From NCBI GenBank assembly GCA_030529365.1, contig JAUMXB010000009.1, forward strand, positions 20,531 to 84,530: a stretch of 64,000 bases of DNA, in the 5' to 3' direction. Positions 37,303 to 45,902 of this stretch are shown piece by piece (within the stretch, counting starts at the first letter, position 1; the number at the start of each line of letters is the position of its first letter). The notes under the pieces are model-generated. The model ran no database searches. It worked only from the letters and a program-made list of their open reading frames with translations, and was not told the origin of the DNA. Both the position numbers and the translations under genes were made by a program. The DNA comes from Cardiobacteriaceae bacterium (lineage in GTDB: Bacteria > Pseudomonadota > Gammaproteobacteria > Cardiobacteriales > Cardiobacteriaceae).

Positions 37303-37855
37303 CGGGAGCAAAGCCATTGGCCATCAATACGCCGCTCATCATCAATTGTCCGGTGCGTTTGTTGCCGTCGTAGAAAAATTGCGCGCGGGCGGCATCGAGA
37401 AAGAGGCCGACGGCCTTGTCTGCCACGCTGTCGCTGTTGCGGAAAGCGTTCATCATGGCATCAAAGGCCTGCGCCAACGGCGCGCCAGCTGCTGGCGGAC
37501 GGTAGTCCGTACCGGCAATGCCCACTTGCCCGCTTCTGAACGCCCCCACTGCCAGCGCTTCGTGCCGCGCGACGATGGTATTGATATGAATGAAATTGTC
37601 TTTGCTGACCGCAAATTCCCCGCTGCCTACCTGACGGATGATTTCCTGCCAGCCTGCGGCGATGTCCAGCACTTGTTGCTGGTCGCTGAGCTTGTGGCCA
37701 CCGACGGTGATGCCGGACAAGGTGGTCTGGATTTCCGGGAAGGTGAAGGGGTTGCCTTCCAGTTGCGCCATTTGGAAGACGAAGTCCGGGCGCATTTTTT
37801 GCGCGATGAAGATCGCTTTGTCATGCCCCACCGCTTTGATTTGTTCTTTCTCCAT
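37172..37855 (-). CDS. Fic-domain protein with Gln at the catalytic His position
   Basis: A 227-aa Fic protein. The Fic core reads AQFFYDGNKRTG where active AMP transferases have HPFxDGNKR: the loop, Asp, Gly, Asn and Arg are kept but the catalytic His is replaced by Gln (codon CAA). An N-terminal QLEGNPFT segment resembles the EGN inhibitory helix of class II Fic proteins, although the upstream Ser/Thr is missing. With no His, target AMPylation is unlikely; it may be a regulatory pseudoenzyme or use other chemistry. No toxin or antitoxin partner is adjacent; arfA is convergent and a recombinase gene lies upstream. Confidence 0.85.
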   Translation of the reverse strand: MEKEQIKAVGHDKAIFIAQKMRPDFVFQMAQLEGNPFTFPEIQTTLSGITVGGHKLSDQQQVLDIAAGWQEIIRQVGSGEFAVSKDNFIHINTIVARHEALAVGAFRSGQVGIAGTDYRPPAAGAPLAQAFDAMMNAFRNSDSVADKAVGLFLDAARAQFFYDGNKRTGQLMMSGVLMANGFAPVTIFADAQLEYHRLMLDFYQSGDKTAMRAFLATQYARIVAAFA

Positions 37856-37860
37856 AAAAA

Positions 37861-37922
37861 CACCAAAAATAGTTGTTTTTTACCATTAATAAGCGCTTGT
37901 CATGCAAAATTTTCTCATGTTT
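37861..37922. repeat. 31-bp family element, copy 17 (single core)
   Basis: Core at 37891-37898, left arm AAAATAGTTGTTTTTTACCAT adjoining the fic start, right arm GCAAAATTTTCTCATG. The second core is absent. Confidence 0.85.
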
Positions 37923-37954
37923 TGCATGATTGAGATGCCACTCTGGCAGCTGCC

Positions 37955-39910
37955 CTATCCCTGCGTCTGCTCCGCCTCCCCCGGCGGCAGGATGAGGTCG
38001 CGCGGGCGTTCGCGGATCTGTTGCCACAGGGTACGCAGCAGTTTGCCGGTGCTGGGGATTTCGGTATCGCGGGCGCGCAGGGCGACGCGCAGGGCAAGGA
38101 AGAAGCTGACCCACAGGTTCACCAGCCCGATGAGCAGGACGTACAACAGCCCGAGCAGGAACGCGCCCAGGGCAAGATCGCCGCTGGTTGCGCTGTAGCT
38201 CAGGTTGGCCGAGGAGAAGGCGATGTGGCGGATGTCGAGCGGCAAGGCCAGCATGTGCCCGATAAAGGGCGTCATGCCGAGGAGGACGCCGAAGGCGAAA
38301 TTGCCGTGCAGCGCGCCGAAATGGTCGTGCAGGTAGTCGGCCAGTCTGGCGCGTCTGCGTTCGCCGAGGAAGGCCAGACCGGGATGGGCGGAGAGGCGTT
38401 CGCGCAGGCGCAGGTAATCGGCGCGATTGTCGTAATAGCCGGAGATGAGGCCCGCGCAGAAAAGCCAGAGCGCGGCGATGGCGGCATACCACAGCGCCGG
38501 CACGGGTTCGATGGCATGCAGCTGGTAGGCCACTTCCTTGCCGGTCAACAGCGGCGCGCCGCTGAACTGGCGATACAGCCAGGCGACCAGGGCGGCGGTG
38601 AGCATGGCGAGCGTCAGATTGCCGAGCACGGCGACGGTCTGGCTGCGGTTGACGCTGATCAATAGCTGCGAGAGATGCTTTTCCAGGCTGCGGCTGTTTT
38701 GCCCCTGTTCGACGGCGCTGGCGATGCTCGCGGCCGTCATCGCCGGCTGCTTGGTGGCGATGGTGCAGCCGAGGATATGCACAATGACGAAGCCGATACC
38801 GTAGTTGAGCGAGACCAGCACGGCATTCCAGAAGGGCGGTATGGCCCAGCGCCCAATCTGGATCTTGATGAGCGCCATGAGCGCGATGATGATGCCGGCG
38901 CCGGCGGCCGAGACGAACATCTGCGCGTATTCCCGGCGCGTGGTGGTGATGTAGTGCTCGCCGTGGTGGCTTTTGCTGGCGCTGATGCTTTTGCTGAGCA
39001 TGCCGGTGGTGGTGCGGGCGAAGGTGCGGATGCTGTGCTGTTCGAGGCCGCTCGTCACCATTTGCCCGAGTTGCTCGAGAAAGGCGCGTGCGCTTTTCTC
39101 CGCGCTGTCGCTCATCAGAATGGCGAGTATGCCTTCGAGGCGGTCCACGCTCTGCTCGAGGCGCTCCAGCAAATGACCGGTGGCCAGCGACGCGCCGCTG
39201 TGATTGCCGACGCGCTTCAGGCGGGCAATCTGCTCGCGGCTCTGGTCGAGCATCACGGCAATCTGCGCGCGATCCTGCGCATCGTCGCGCCGCTCCTCGC
39301 CGCGTTCGCCGTCGATATAGCACTGCACCTCGCGTTGCAGGCTGACGAAGGGCGAATCGTATTCGAGCAGCCGCGGATCGAGGCGGATCAGGTCGGGATC
39401 GAGATCTTCCGCGGCAATCCACAGGCTCAGCATCTCCGCCGCATAGAGCAGTTCATTGCGCACATGGCGCGTGCTTTGTTCGCCGTGCGCATGGCCAAGC
39501 TGGCGGTACAGCATCAGCCATTGCAAAGGCGGAATGGTATTGAGCCAATCGAGATCGCCGGGGCGCAACACGGTTTGCAGCAAGTCGCCAAGATTGTGGG
39601 CATCGCGCGGCGGCGGATTGACGCGATCATACAGGCGGCGCTTGAGCTCGCGCACGAAGCCGTGCCGCGAATAAATGCCGGTCTGCACGAAGCCGGTATA
39701 GAGCGAGGCATGTTGCAGCCAATGATGAAAAAGCGCGGACAGATGCGCATTGGCTTCGCTGTGCTGCTTCAGCGCATCGAGAAACTCGCGCAGAGCATCG
39801 GCGGCGTTGTCCGCACCGCGCAGATAGGCGGCAAAATCTTGCAGGGCCTGCTGGAAACGGTTGCTTTGCAATAACTGGTCCAGCAACGTGGAAGTGGTAA
39901 TTTTTCTCAT
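37955..39910 (-). CDS. Gcr-family site-specific recombinase-like membrane protein
   Basis: A 651-aa member of the family annotated as site-specific recombinase Gcr (COG4389/PF10136 type). The N-terminal two-thirds is helical and soluble (LLDQLLQSNRFQQALQDFAAYL onward); the C-terminal third has several transmembrane helices (IIIALMALIKIQIG, FVIVHILGCTIA, ALGAFLLGLLYVLLIGLVNLW). This is an odd architecture for a recombinase, and the family name rests on old data. The start codon (ATG at 39910, MRKITTSTLL) lies inside repeat copy 18. Divergent from recB. Confidence 0.82.
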   Translation of the reverse strand: MRKITTSTLLDQLLQSNRFQQALQDFAAYLRGADNAADALREFLDALKQHSEANAHLSALFHHWLQHASLYTGFVQTGIYSRHGFVRELKRRLYDRVNPPPRDAHNLGDLLQTVLRPGDLDWLNTIPPLQWLMLYRQLGHAHGEQSTRHVRNELLYAAEMLSLWIAAEDLDPDLIRLDPRLLEYDSPFVSLQREVQCYIDGERGEERRDDAQDRAQIAVMLDQSREQIARLKRVGNHSGASLATGHLLERLEQSVDRLEGILAILMSDSAEKSARAFLEQLGQMVTSGLEQHSIRTFARTTTGMLSKSISASKSHHGEHYITTTRREYAQMFVSAAGAGIIIALMALIKIQIGRWAIPPFWNAVLVSLNYGIGFVIVHILGCTIATKQPAMTAASIASAVEQGQNSRSLEKHLSQLLISVNRSQTVAVLGNLTLAMLTAALVAWLYRQFSGAPLLTGKEVAYQLHAIEPVPALWYAAIAALWLFCAGLISGYYDNRADYLRLRERLSAHPGLAFLGERRRARLADYLHDHFGALHGNFAFGVLLGMTPFIGHMLALPLDIRHIAFSSANLSYSATSGDLALGAFLLGLLYVLLIGLVNLWVSFFLALRVALRARDTEIPSTGKLLRTLWQQIRERPRDLILPPGEAEQTQG

Positions 39911-39992
39911 AAAGAAGCGCTTCTCGCGGTAAAAAATCACTATATCAAGCGCTTGTTATAGTAGTTTTTTATCATATTCAAACGCTTGCGGC
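39897..39992. repeat. 31-bp palindromic element, copy 18 (two cores plus a decayed third)
   Basis: Cores at 39915-39922 and 39947-39954 (32 bp apart) and a degenerate AAACGCTT near 39979-39986. Its left arm, ATGAGAAAAATTACC on the minus strand, supplies the start codon of the Gcr gene. Confidence 0.88.
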
Positions 39993-40108
39993 GTGCCAGT
40001 GTAGCATAACCGGCTGCGGGCAAAAGCCTTTTGCCAAACCGCCACGCCATCGGGCCGCGTTCGGGATTTGGTATTACAATCTCCGTTCCGCCAACCACCT
40101 CCCCTTTC

Positions 40109-43100
40109 ATGACCACCCCCGCCACCGACCTTCCCCTCACCGGCCATGCCCTGATCGAAGCCTCCGCCGGCACCGGCAAAACCTGGACGCTCACCGGCAT
40201 CCTTCTGCGCCTGCTCATCGAAGCCGGGCACGAACCGCGCCACATCGTCGCCACCACCTTCACCCGCGCCGCCGCCACGGAAATGCGCCAGCGCATCTAC
40301 GCGCGGGTGGACAGCTTCCGCGCCCTGCTCCTCGCCATCATCCAGGCCTATGGCGATGACCCGGCCCTGCTCGCCGATGACGACGCCCTCATTCCCCGTC
40401 TCTTCGCCCATCTCGACAGCCTCCCCGCCAGCAAGGATGCCCCGCACAGCGATGCCATCAACCGCCACATCCTGCACCATGTTCTCGAAGAACAAGGACT
40501 GGACGGCCTCATCCACGCCTACCGGCAAACCCTGCTCGCCGGGCAAACGCTGGACCAGCTCTTCATCGGCACGCTGGACAGCCTGTGCCAGCGCTGGCTG
40601 CACGAACTCGCGCTGGAAAGCGGCATCGACACCATCCGCATCAATACCGAACCTAACGCCATCGCCCAGCTCACCCACGACCACCTGCGCCGCTATTATC
40701 AGGAACAGGCGCAGACCGATGCCGCGCGCTTCGCCGCCTTTTACGCGCAGGCCCCCTCGCCCGCCGACCACCTCAGTGCCGCCAAAACCGCCCTCAACTA
40801 CGGCAGCGCCCCTTTCGTCGCCATGCCCCCGCCCCCTTTCGATCCTGCCGCCCGCGCTGCCGCCCTGCATACCCTTGCATCCTTCACGTCCGCAGACCTC
40901 GCCGACGCACAAGCGACTATCGCTGCCGCCGTCGCCGCCGACTATCTCACAGCCAAGCGCGCCCTCGTTCTCCACGCCCACGCCCTGCCTGACGCCGTAT
41001 CTGCCCTCATTCAGCAGCAAGCGCCCGACGAGACAGCAGAAAAATGGCTCGCAGGCCTTGCCAAAACCATGCAATCCGCCGCCAGCGGCGCCGATCCATT
41101 CAAGAAAAAAGCCGACCTCGCCGCGCGTCAGGCGCTCACCGCCCATCCCATCCTCGCCGCCATCCATGCCGCTGACAACGCCCGCCTGGCCTTTGCCGAC
41201 GTGCTTGCCCACATGCAGGCGCAAAGCCTTGCCGGCAGCAGCGACCACGTGCGCCAGCATCTTGCCGCCGCCCTGCGGCAAAGCGGCGAAACCACCTACA
41301 GCGAACTCCTCGCCCGCCTCAACGCCATCCTGGCCGACAAGCCCGCGCTCGCCGCCTACCTCGCGCACCGCTATCCCGTCATCCTCGTCGATGAATCGCA
41401 GGATCTCAACCACGAACAGGCCGAACTCATCCGCCGCATCTATCTTCAGCCGCACCACAGCGGCTTCTGCCTGCTGGTCGGCGACCCCAAGCAAGCCATC
41501 TACCGCTTCCGCGGCAGCGACGTCGCCAACTACACCACCCTCAAGGACCGCATCCCGCATCACGCCAGCCTCGAGCACAACTTCCGCTCCGCGCCCGCGC
41601 TGATCGCCGCCCTGAACGCCGCCTACCAACACCCCGACATCGCCACCCTCGGCGAAAACATTGCCTACCAGCCCATGCAGGCCGCCAACGCCGAGCGCCC
41701 GCTCGTCCTGCGCGACGGCAGCGCCATCGCCCACCCCCTGCAAACCCTTGCCGTGCAAGCAACCGCCGACGCCCCCCTCGCCATCCGCGACCTCATCCGC
41801 CACCTCACCAGCGCACAGAGCCAATGGCTGCGCCGCGGCAACGGCGGCCTTACCCGCCTTGAGCCGCGCGACATCATGGTGCTCGCCCACAGCAACCGCA
41901 GCCTGCAAACCATCGAAACCGTTCTGCACCAGGCCGGCATCGCCTGCGAGCGCGAAGCCGACAGCAGCCTGTTTGCGCAAAGCGTCGCCCACGAAATGCA
42001 ATGGCTGCTCGCCGCCATCCTCGAACCCGCCGACAGCGCCGTCGTCCGCCGTCTCCTCGCCGGCAAGTTCTACGGCTTCGACCTCGCCACCCTCGATACC
42101 CTCGCGAGCACGCCCGAATTTGCCGCCTTCCACGCCCGCCTCGGCGAAGCCGGGCAACGCTGGGCGCAAAGCGGCCTGCTCGCCGCCCTGCAAACCCTGT
42201 GGCGGCACGACCCGTGGCCGGGCAATATCTGGACGCGGCTCGCCAGCCAACCCCATCCGCACCACCTGCGCGACCTGCTCGATCTGCGCCGCCTCCAGGA
42301 AATCATCGCCGCGCACGAACAGCCGCCGCGCCGCTTTCTCGACTGGTGGCAACGCCAGCTCGCCGAACCGCCCACCGCCGAATGGGCGCTCGCCCTGCCC
42401 CTGCCCGGCAGCAATGCCGTGCGCCTCATGACCATCCACAAATCCAAGGGATTGCAAGCGCCAGTCGTCATCCTCGCCAGCATGAGAGAACAGAAAACGC
42501 CCCAAGCGCACGACGTCCACGCCTTCCACCGCGACGGCGCCCTGTGGCTCGCCACCGGCAACAGCGACGACGACAGCCGCGCCCGCATCGCCACGGAAAA
42601 CGACGCCGAAGCGCGACGCCTGCTCTACGTCGCCCTCACCCGCGCCGAAGACCTGCTTTTCATCGCCCAGCGCAAACAACCCCCCGCCGTCCTCAAGCGC
42701 TGGCAGGAAAGCGCCGCCCCGCACCTGCACACCCTCGACCTCGCCGCCATGGAAAGCAGCTTGCCCGAACCCGTCACATTCGCCGCACCGCCGCCTGCCA
42801 CGCCACCCCTCCGCCTCGCCCCGCTGCCGCCCCAGCACAAGCGCGGCTGGCGCAAGACCAGCTTTACCGCCCTCGCCCGCAACATCCCGGCCGCCCTCGA
42901 AGACACCGCCATCCATACCAGCCTCGACCTCGAACTCGCCCAGGAATGGCGCGACAGCGCCGACCCGCCCGCGGACACCCTCCCCATTGCCTTTGCCTTC
43001 CCGCGCGGCCCGCAAGCCGGCAGCTTCCTGCACGAAGCGCTGGAAAAAATCCGCCCCGAGCGCCGCCCGCACTGGCCGCACTTCTTCCGCACCCTCCTCG

Positions 43101-43684
43101 ACAAGCATCACCTCGACGCCGAACAGGAACGCATCCCCGACCTCGCCGACTGGTTCGCCCGCATCCTCGCCGCGCCGCTCGCAAGCGGCATCCCCCTCGC
43201 CCGGATTGACGACAGCGAACGCGAACTCGGCTTCTCGCTGGCCCTCGATGCCCGGCAGCCCTTGCCGCATACCGCCCTCGCGCAGCATTTCGCCGCCTGG
43301 GGCAAAGCGCTCCCCGCCGCGCGCGATACCGCGCTCTACCGCTATCTGCGCGGCGAAATCGACCTCGTCTATGCCCATGCCGGGCGCTATCACATCGTCG
43401 ATTACAAATCCAACCACCTCGGCAACCATCCCGACGACTACCACGCCAACGCCATGCGCCAAACCATGGACGACCACCACTACTGGCTGCAAGCCGCCAT
43501 CTACCAGCTCGCCCTGCACCGTTTGCTCAAGCAGCGTCTGCCCGGCTATTGCCCGCAAGCGCACCTCGGCAACGTCGAATACTATTTCATCCGCAGCCCC
43601 GAGAACGGCCACCTCGGCATCGACATCCCCACCGACTGGCTCTTGCACCTCGATGAAATACTTTCAAAAAATCATCCAAAATAG
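40109..43684 (+). CDS. recB: Exodeoxyribonuclease V beta chain (RecB)
   Basis: A 1,191-aa RecB, the 3'-5' helicase and nuclease subunit of RecBCD. Walker A ASAGTGKT is at residues 18-25, followed by ATTFTRAAATEMRQR; the Walker B region VDESQDLN starts near Asp428; MTIHKSKGLQ is helicase motif V. In the C-terminal nuclease, Asp1085 (GEIDLV), Asp1098 and Lys1100 (IVDYKSN) keep the same 13- and 15-residue spacings as the E. coli catalytic residues. The ATG at 40109 is used because the 26 upstream codons are not RecB-like. The TAG stop lies in repeat copy 19. Confidence 0.97.
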   Translation: MTTPATDLPLTGHALIEASAGTGKTWTLTGILLRLLIEAGHEPRHIVATTFTRAAATEMRQRIYARVDSFRALLLAIIQAYGDDPALLADDDALIPRLFAHLDSLPASKDAPHSDAINRHILHHVLEEQGLDGLIHAYRQTLLAGQTLDQLFIGTLDSLCQRWLHELALESGIDTIRINTEPNAIAQLTHDHLRRYYQEQAQTDAARFAAFYAQAPSPADHLSAAKTALNYGSAPFVAMPPPPFDPAARAAALHTLASFTSADLADAQATIAAAVAADYLTAKRALVLHAHALPDAVSALIQQQAPDETAEKWLAGLAKTMQSAASGADPFKKKADLAARQALTAHPILAAIHAADNARLAFADVLAHMQAQSLAGSSDHVRQHLAAALRQSGETTYSELLARLNAILADKPALAAYLAHRYPVILVDESQDLNHEQAELIRRIYLQPHHSGFCLLVGDPKQAIYRFRGSDVANYTTLKDRIPHHASLEHNFRSAPALIAALNAAYQHPDIATLGENIAYQPMQAANAERPLVLRDGSAIAHPLQTLAVQATADAPLAIRDLIRHLTSAQSQWLRRGNGGLTRLEPRDIMVLAHSNRSLQTIETVLHQAGIACEREADSSLFAQSVAHEMQWLLAAILEPADSAVVRRLLAGKFYGFDLATLDTLASTPEFAAFHARLGEAGQRWAQSGLLAALQTLWRHDPWPGNIWTRLASQPHPHHLRDLLDLRRLQEIIAAHEQPPRRFLDWWQRQLAEPPTAEWALALPLPGSNAVRLMTIHKSKGLQAPVVILASMREQKTPQAHDVHAFHRDGALWLATGNSDDDSRARIATENDAEARRLLYVALTRAEDLLFIAQRKQPPAVLKRWQESAAPHLHTLDLAAMESSLPEPVTFAAPPPATPPLRLAPLPPQHKRGWRKTSFTALARNIPAALEDTAIHTSLDLELAQEWRDSADPPADTLPIAFAFPRGPQAGSFLHEALEKIRPERRPHWPHFFRTLLDKHHLDAEQERIPDLADWFARILAAPLASGIPLARIDDSERELGFSLALDARQPLPHTALAQHFAAWGKALPAARDTALYRYLRGEIDLVYAHAGRYHIVDYKSNHLGNHPDDYHANAMRQTMDDHHYWLQAAIYQLALHRLLKQRLPGYCPQAHLGNVEYYFIRSPENGHLGIDIPTDWLLHLDEILSKNHPK

Positions 43685-43733
43685 TCATTTCTTACCACAC
43701 AGAAGCGCTTCCCACGATAAAAAACCACCATTA
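43672..43733. repeat. 31-bp family element, copy 19 (single core, two arms)
   Basis: Core at 43703-43710 between AAATAGTCATTTCTTACCA and GATAAAAAACCACCATT arms. The left arm contains the recB stop TAG (43682-43684). Confidence 0.88.
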
Positions 43734-43737
43734 AACC

Positions 43738-44065
43738 CGTAGGGTGGGTGTCAACCCACCGCTTGCCCGCAGGGCAAGGCGTAGGTTGGCGGTGAGCGCA
43801 GCGAACCCCAACATCAAACGGCCACCCTATGTTGGGGTTCACTGCGTTCACCCCAACCTATAAACACGGCAAAAACAATCGTAGGTACGGTTAGGCGAAG
43901 CCGTAACCGTACGATAAAACCATCTGCAAACCGCAAACGCACCGTAGGTCGGGCACTTTGTGCCCGACATTTTTTTGATGTCGGCCATAAATGACCGGGC
44001 ACCCACGACAATCGCGAAATCGCTTCGCGACGGACGCTGCGGGCAACGTCCCTACGCACACCCTA
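43738..44065. repeat. Mosaic of REP-like palindromes between recB and recD
   Basis: In order: GTAGGGTGGGTGTCAACCCACC; GCTTGCCCGCAGGGCAAGGC; a long AACCCCAACAT ... ATGTTGGGGTT hairpin; GGTACGGTTAGGCGAAGCCG with TAACCGTAC; GTCGGGCACTTTGTGCCCGAC; TCGCGAAATCGCTTCGCGA; GACGCTGCGGGCAACGTC. Six or seven hairpins occupy almost the whole gap. Confidence 0.8.
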
Positions 44066-44163
44066 CCCATGGAACCCGCCATCGCGCCTGACAAACCCGA
44101 TATTTTCAAACATCGTCGCCAGCCACGCCCTACAATGCTCACGGTCATCATCCAAGGAATCCC

Positions 44164-45738
44164 ATGACTGCCACCGCCCGCTATTGGCAAACCCGCTTCG
44201 CACCGCACCGCACCGATCCCGACTTCGCGCCCGACATCTCCCTCGTGCAGGAAGCGCTTGCCGCCGGGCATACGCTGGCGCGGCGCGATACCCCGGCCAT
44301 TACTGACGGCACCCTGCGCATCACCCTGCAAGCCGCGCTCGATGGCCACATCGCGCCGCTGGTCGCCGACGGCCATCATCTCTGGCTGTACCGCATCTTT
44401 CAGGCCGAAGCCGACCTTGCCCGCCAGCTTCTCGCCCGTCTCGGCAGTCTGCCCGCCGCCCAACACGACCTCGCGCCCTACACCCGCGACCTGCGCCCTG
44501 ACCAACAGCGCGCCGTCGCCCACGGCCTCGGCCACCGTCTCACCCTCATCAACGGCGGCCCCGGCACCGGCAAAACCTACACCGTCGCCCGCCTCGTCGC
44601 CGCCATCCAGACCGGCAACCCCGACACCCGCATTGCGCTTGCCGCACCTACCGGCAAGGCCGCACAGCGCATGAGCGAAAGTCTCGCCGCCGCGCTGGGC
44701 AGCCACCATGAAGCGCAAACCCTGCACCGCCTGCTCGGCATCGGGCAAAACAGCCAGCCGCGTTACCACGCCAGCCGCCCCCTGCCTTACGACCTCATCC
44801 TCATCGACGAAGCCTCCATGCTCTCCCTTGAACTCGCCCGCGCCCTGCTTGCCGCCGTTGCGCCGGAGAGCCGCCTCGTCCTGCTTGGCGATGCCGACCA
44901 GCTCGCAGCCGTCGAGCCTGGCGCCGTCCTGCACGATCTCGCCCGCCATCCGCTCCTTGCCGCGCATATTGTCACCCTCACCACCAGCCAGCGCTTTGCC
45001 GCCGCCTCCGGCATCGGCCAACTGGCTGCCGCCGTTCTCGTTGGCGATACGGCCGCTGCCGACGCCCTCCTTGCCGACCATCCCGACCTCGCCCATCATC
45101 GCGAGAGCAGCGCTGCCGCCCTGTTTGCCCCTTACGAACCCTATCTGCAAACCCTGCGCGAAGCGGCCGATCCCGACGCCTGCTTTGCCGCCTTCGCGCG
45201 CTACCGCGTGCTCTGCGCCGGTCATCACGGCCCCCTCGGCGTACAGACGCTCAACCGCGCCATGCGCACCGCCCACCTGCGCGCCCTGCAACTGCCCACG
45301 CACAGCACCTGGTACCACGGCCAGCCCGTCCTCATCACCCGCAACGACTACGCCAACCAGCTCTACAACGGCGACATCGGCCTGTGTCTGGCAAGCGGCG
45401 GGCAATTGCAGCTCCACTTCCCTGGCCGTGCGCCCCTGCCGCTCACCCGCCTGAACCCCGCCCAGCTCGACAGCGCTTACGCCATGACCATCCACAAATC
45501 GCAAGGCTCGGAATTCGACCACGTCGCCCTCGCCTTCGATCCCTCCGGCATTGCCCACACCAGCCGCGAACTGCTCTACACCGGCATCACCCGCGCGCGA
45601 AAGCGCCTCGACATCCACGCCAGCCGCCCCAGCCTGCATCAGGCCATCCGCACGCCCACGCAGCGCAGCACCGGCCTCGATATCCTGCTCAACCGCCTCG
45701 CGCCACCCGCCGCACCGCACCAGCCCACGCTGCTGTAG
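44164..45738 (+). CDS. recD: Exodeoxyribonuclease V alpha chain (RecD)
   Basis: A 524-aa RecD, the 5'-3' helicase subunit. Walker A GGPGTGKT is at residues 131-138, the IALAAPTGKAAQRM motif Ia follows, Walker B LIDEASML is at 214-220, LLGDADQLAAVEPG is motif III, and AMTIHKSQGSEFDHV is motif V. It is shorter than the ~608 aa of E. coli RecD but all motifs are present. It lies 479 bp after recB, the gap being filled with repeats, so it probably needs its own promoter. recC is not in this window. Confidence 0.94.
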   Translation: MTATARYWQTRFAPHRTDPDFAPDISLVQEALAAGHTLARRDTPAITDGTLRITLQAALDGHIAPLVADGHHLWLYRIFQAEADLARQLLARLGSLPAAQHDLAPYTRDLRPDQQRAVAHGLGHRLTLINGGPGTGKTYTVARLVAAIQTGNPDTRIALAAPTGKAAQRMSESLAAALGSHHEAQTLHRLLGIGQNSQPRYHASRPLPYDLILIDEASMLSLELARALLAAVAPESRLVLLGDADQLAAVEPGAVLHDLARHPLLAAHIVTLTTSQRFAAASGIGQLAAAVLVGDTAAADALLADHPDLAHHRESSAAALFAPYEPYLQTLREAADPDACFAAFARYRVLCAGHHGPLGVQTLNRAMRTAHLRALQLPTHSTWYHGQPVLITRNDYANQLYNGDIGLCLASGGQLQLHFPGRAPLPLTRLNPAQLDSAYAMTIHKSQGSEFDHVALAFDPSGIAHTSRELLYTGITRARKRLDIHASRPSLHQAIRTPTQRSTGLDILLNRLAPPAAPHQPTLL

Positions 45739-45761
45739 CGCGATGCAGAGCGCCAAAACGC

Positions 45762-45790
45762 AAAGACCCGCACACTGGCGGGTCTTTTTA
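45762..45790 (+). terminator. recD terminator
   Basis: AAAGACCCGC / GCGGGTCTTT stem with a six-base loop and following T-run, about 24 bp after the recD stop. Confidence 0.9.
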
Positions 45791-45795
45791 TAAAA

Positions 45796-45888
45796 TTGCA
45801 ATAAATAGTGATTTTTTACCAATCACAAGCGCTTATTATGAGAAATTTTCTCGCAATAAGCGCTTGATAATGAGAAATTTTCCCACCC
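45796..45888. repeat. 31-bp palindromic element, copy 20 (two cores)
   Basis: Cores at 45827-45834 and 45858-45865, 31 bp apart, right after the recD terminator in the convergent gap with the phosphate transporter. Confidence 0.93.
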
Positions 45889-45902
45889 TGCCTGCGGCAG
45901 CT

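Noticed and set aside
39956..43648. A 1,230-codon antisense frame across recB
   Set aside because: RecB on the plus strand has all helicase and nuclease motifs; the antisense product is low-complexity Gly/Val/Ala and is a codon-bias artefact.
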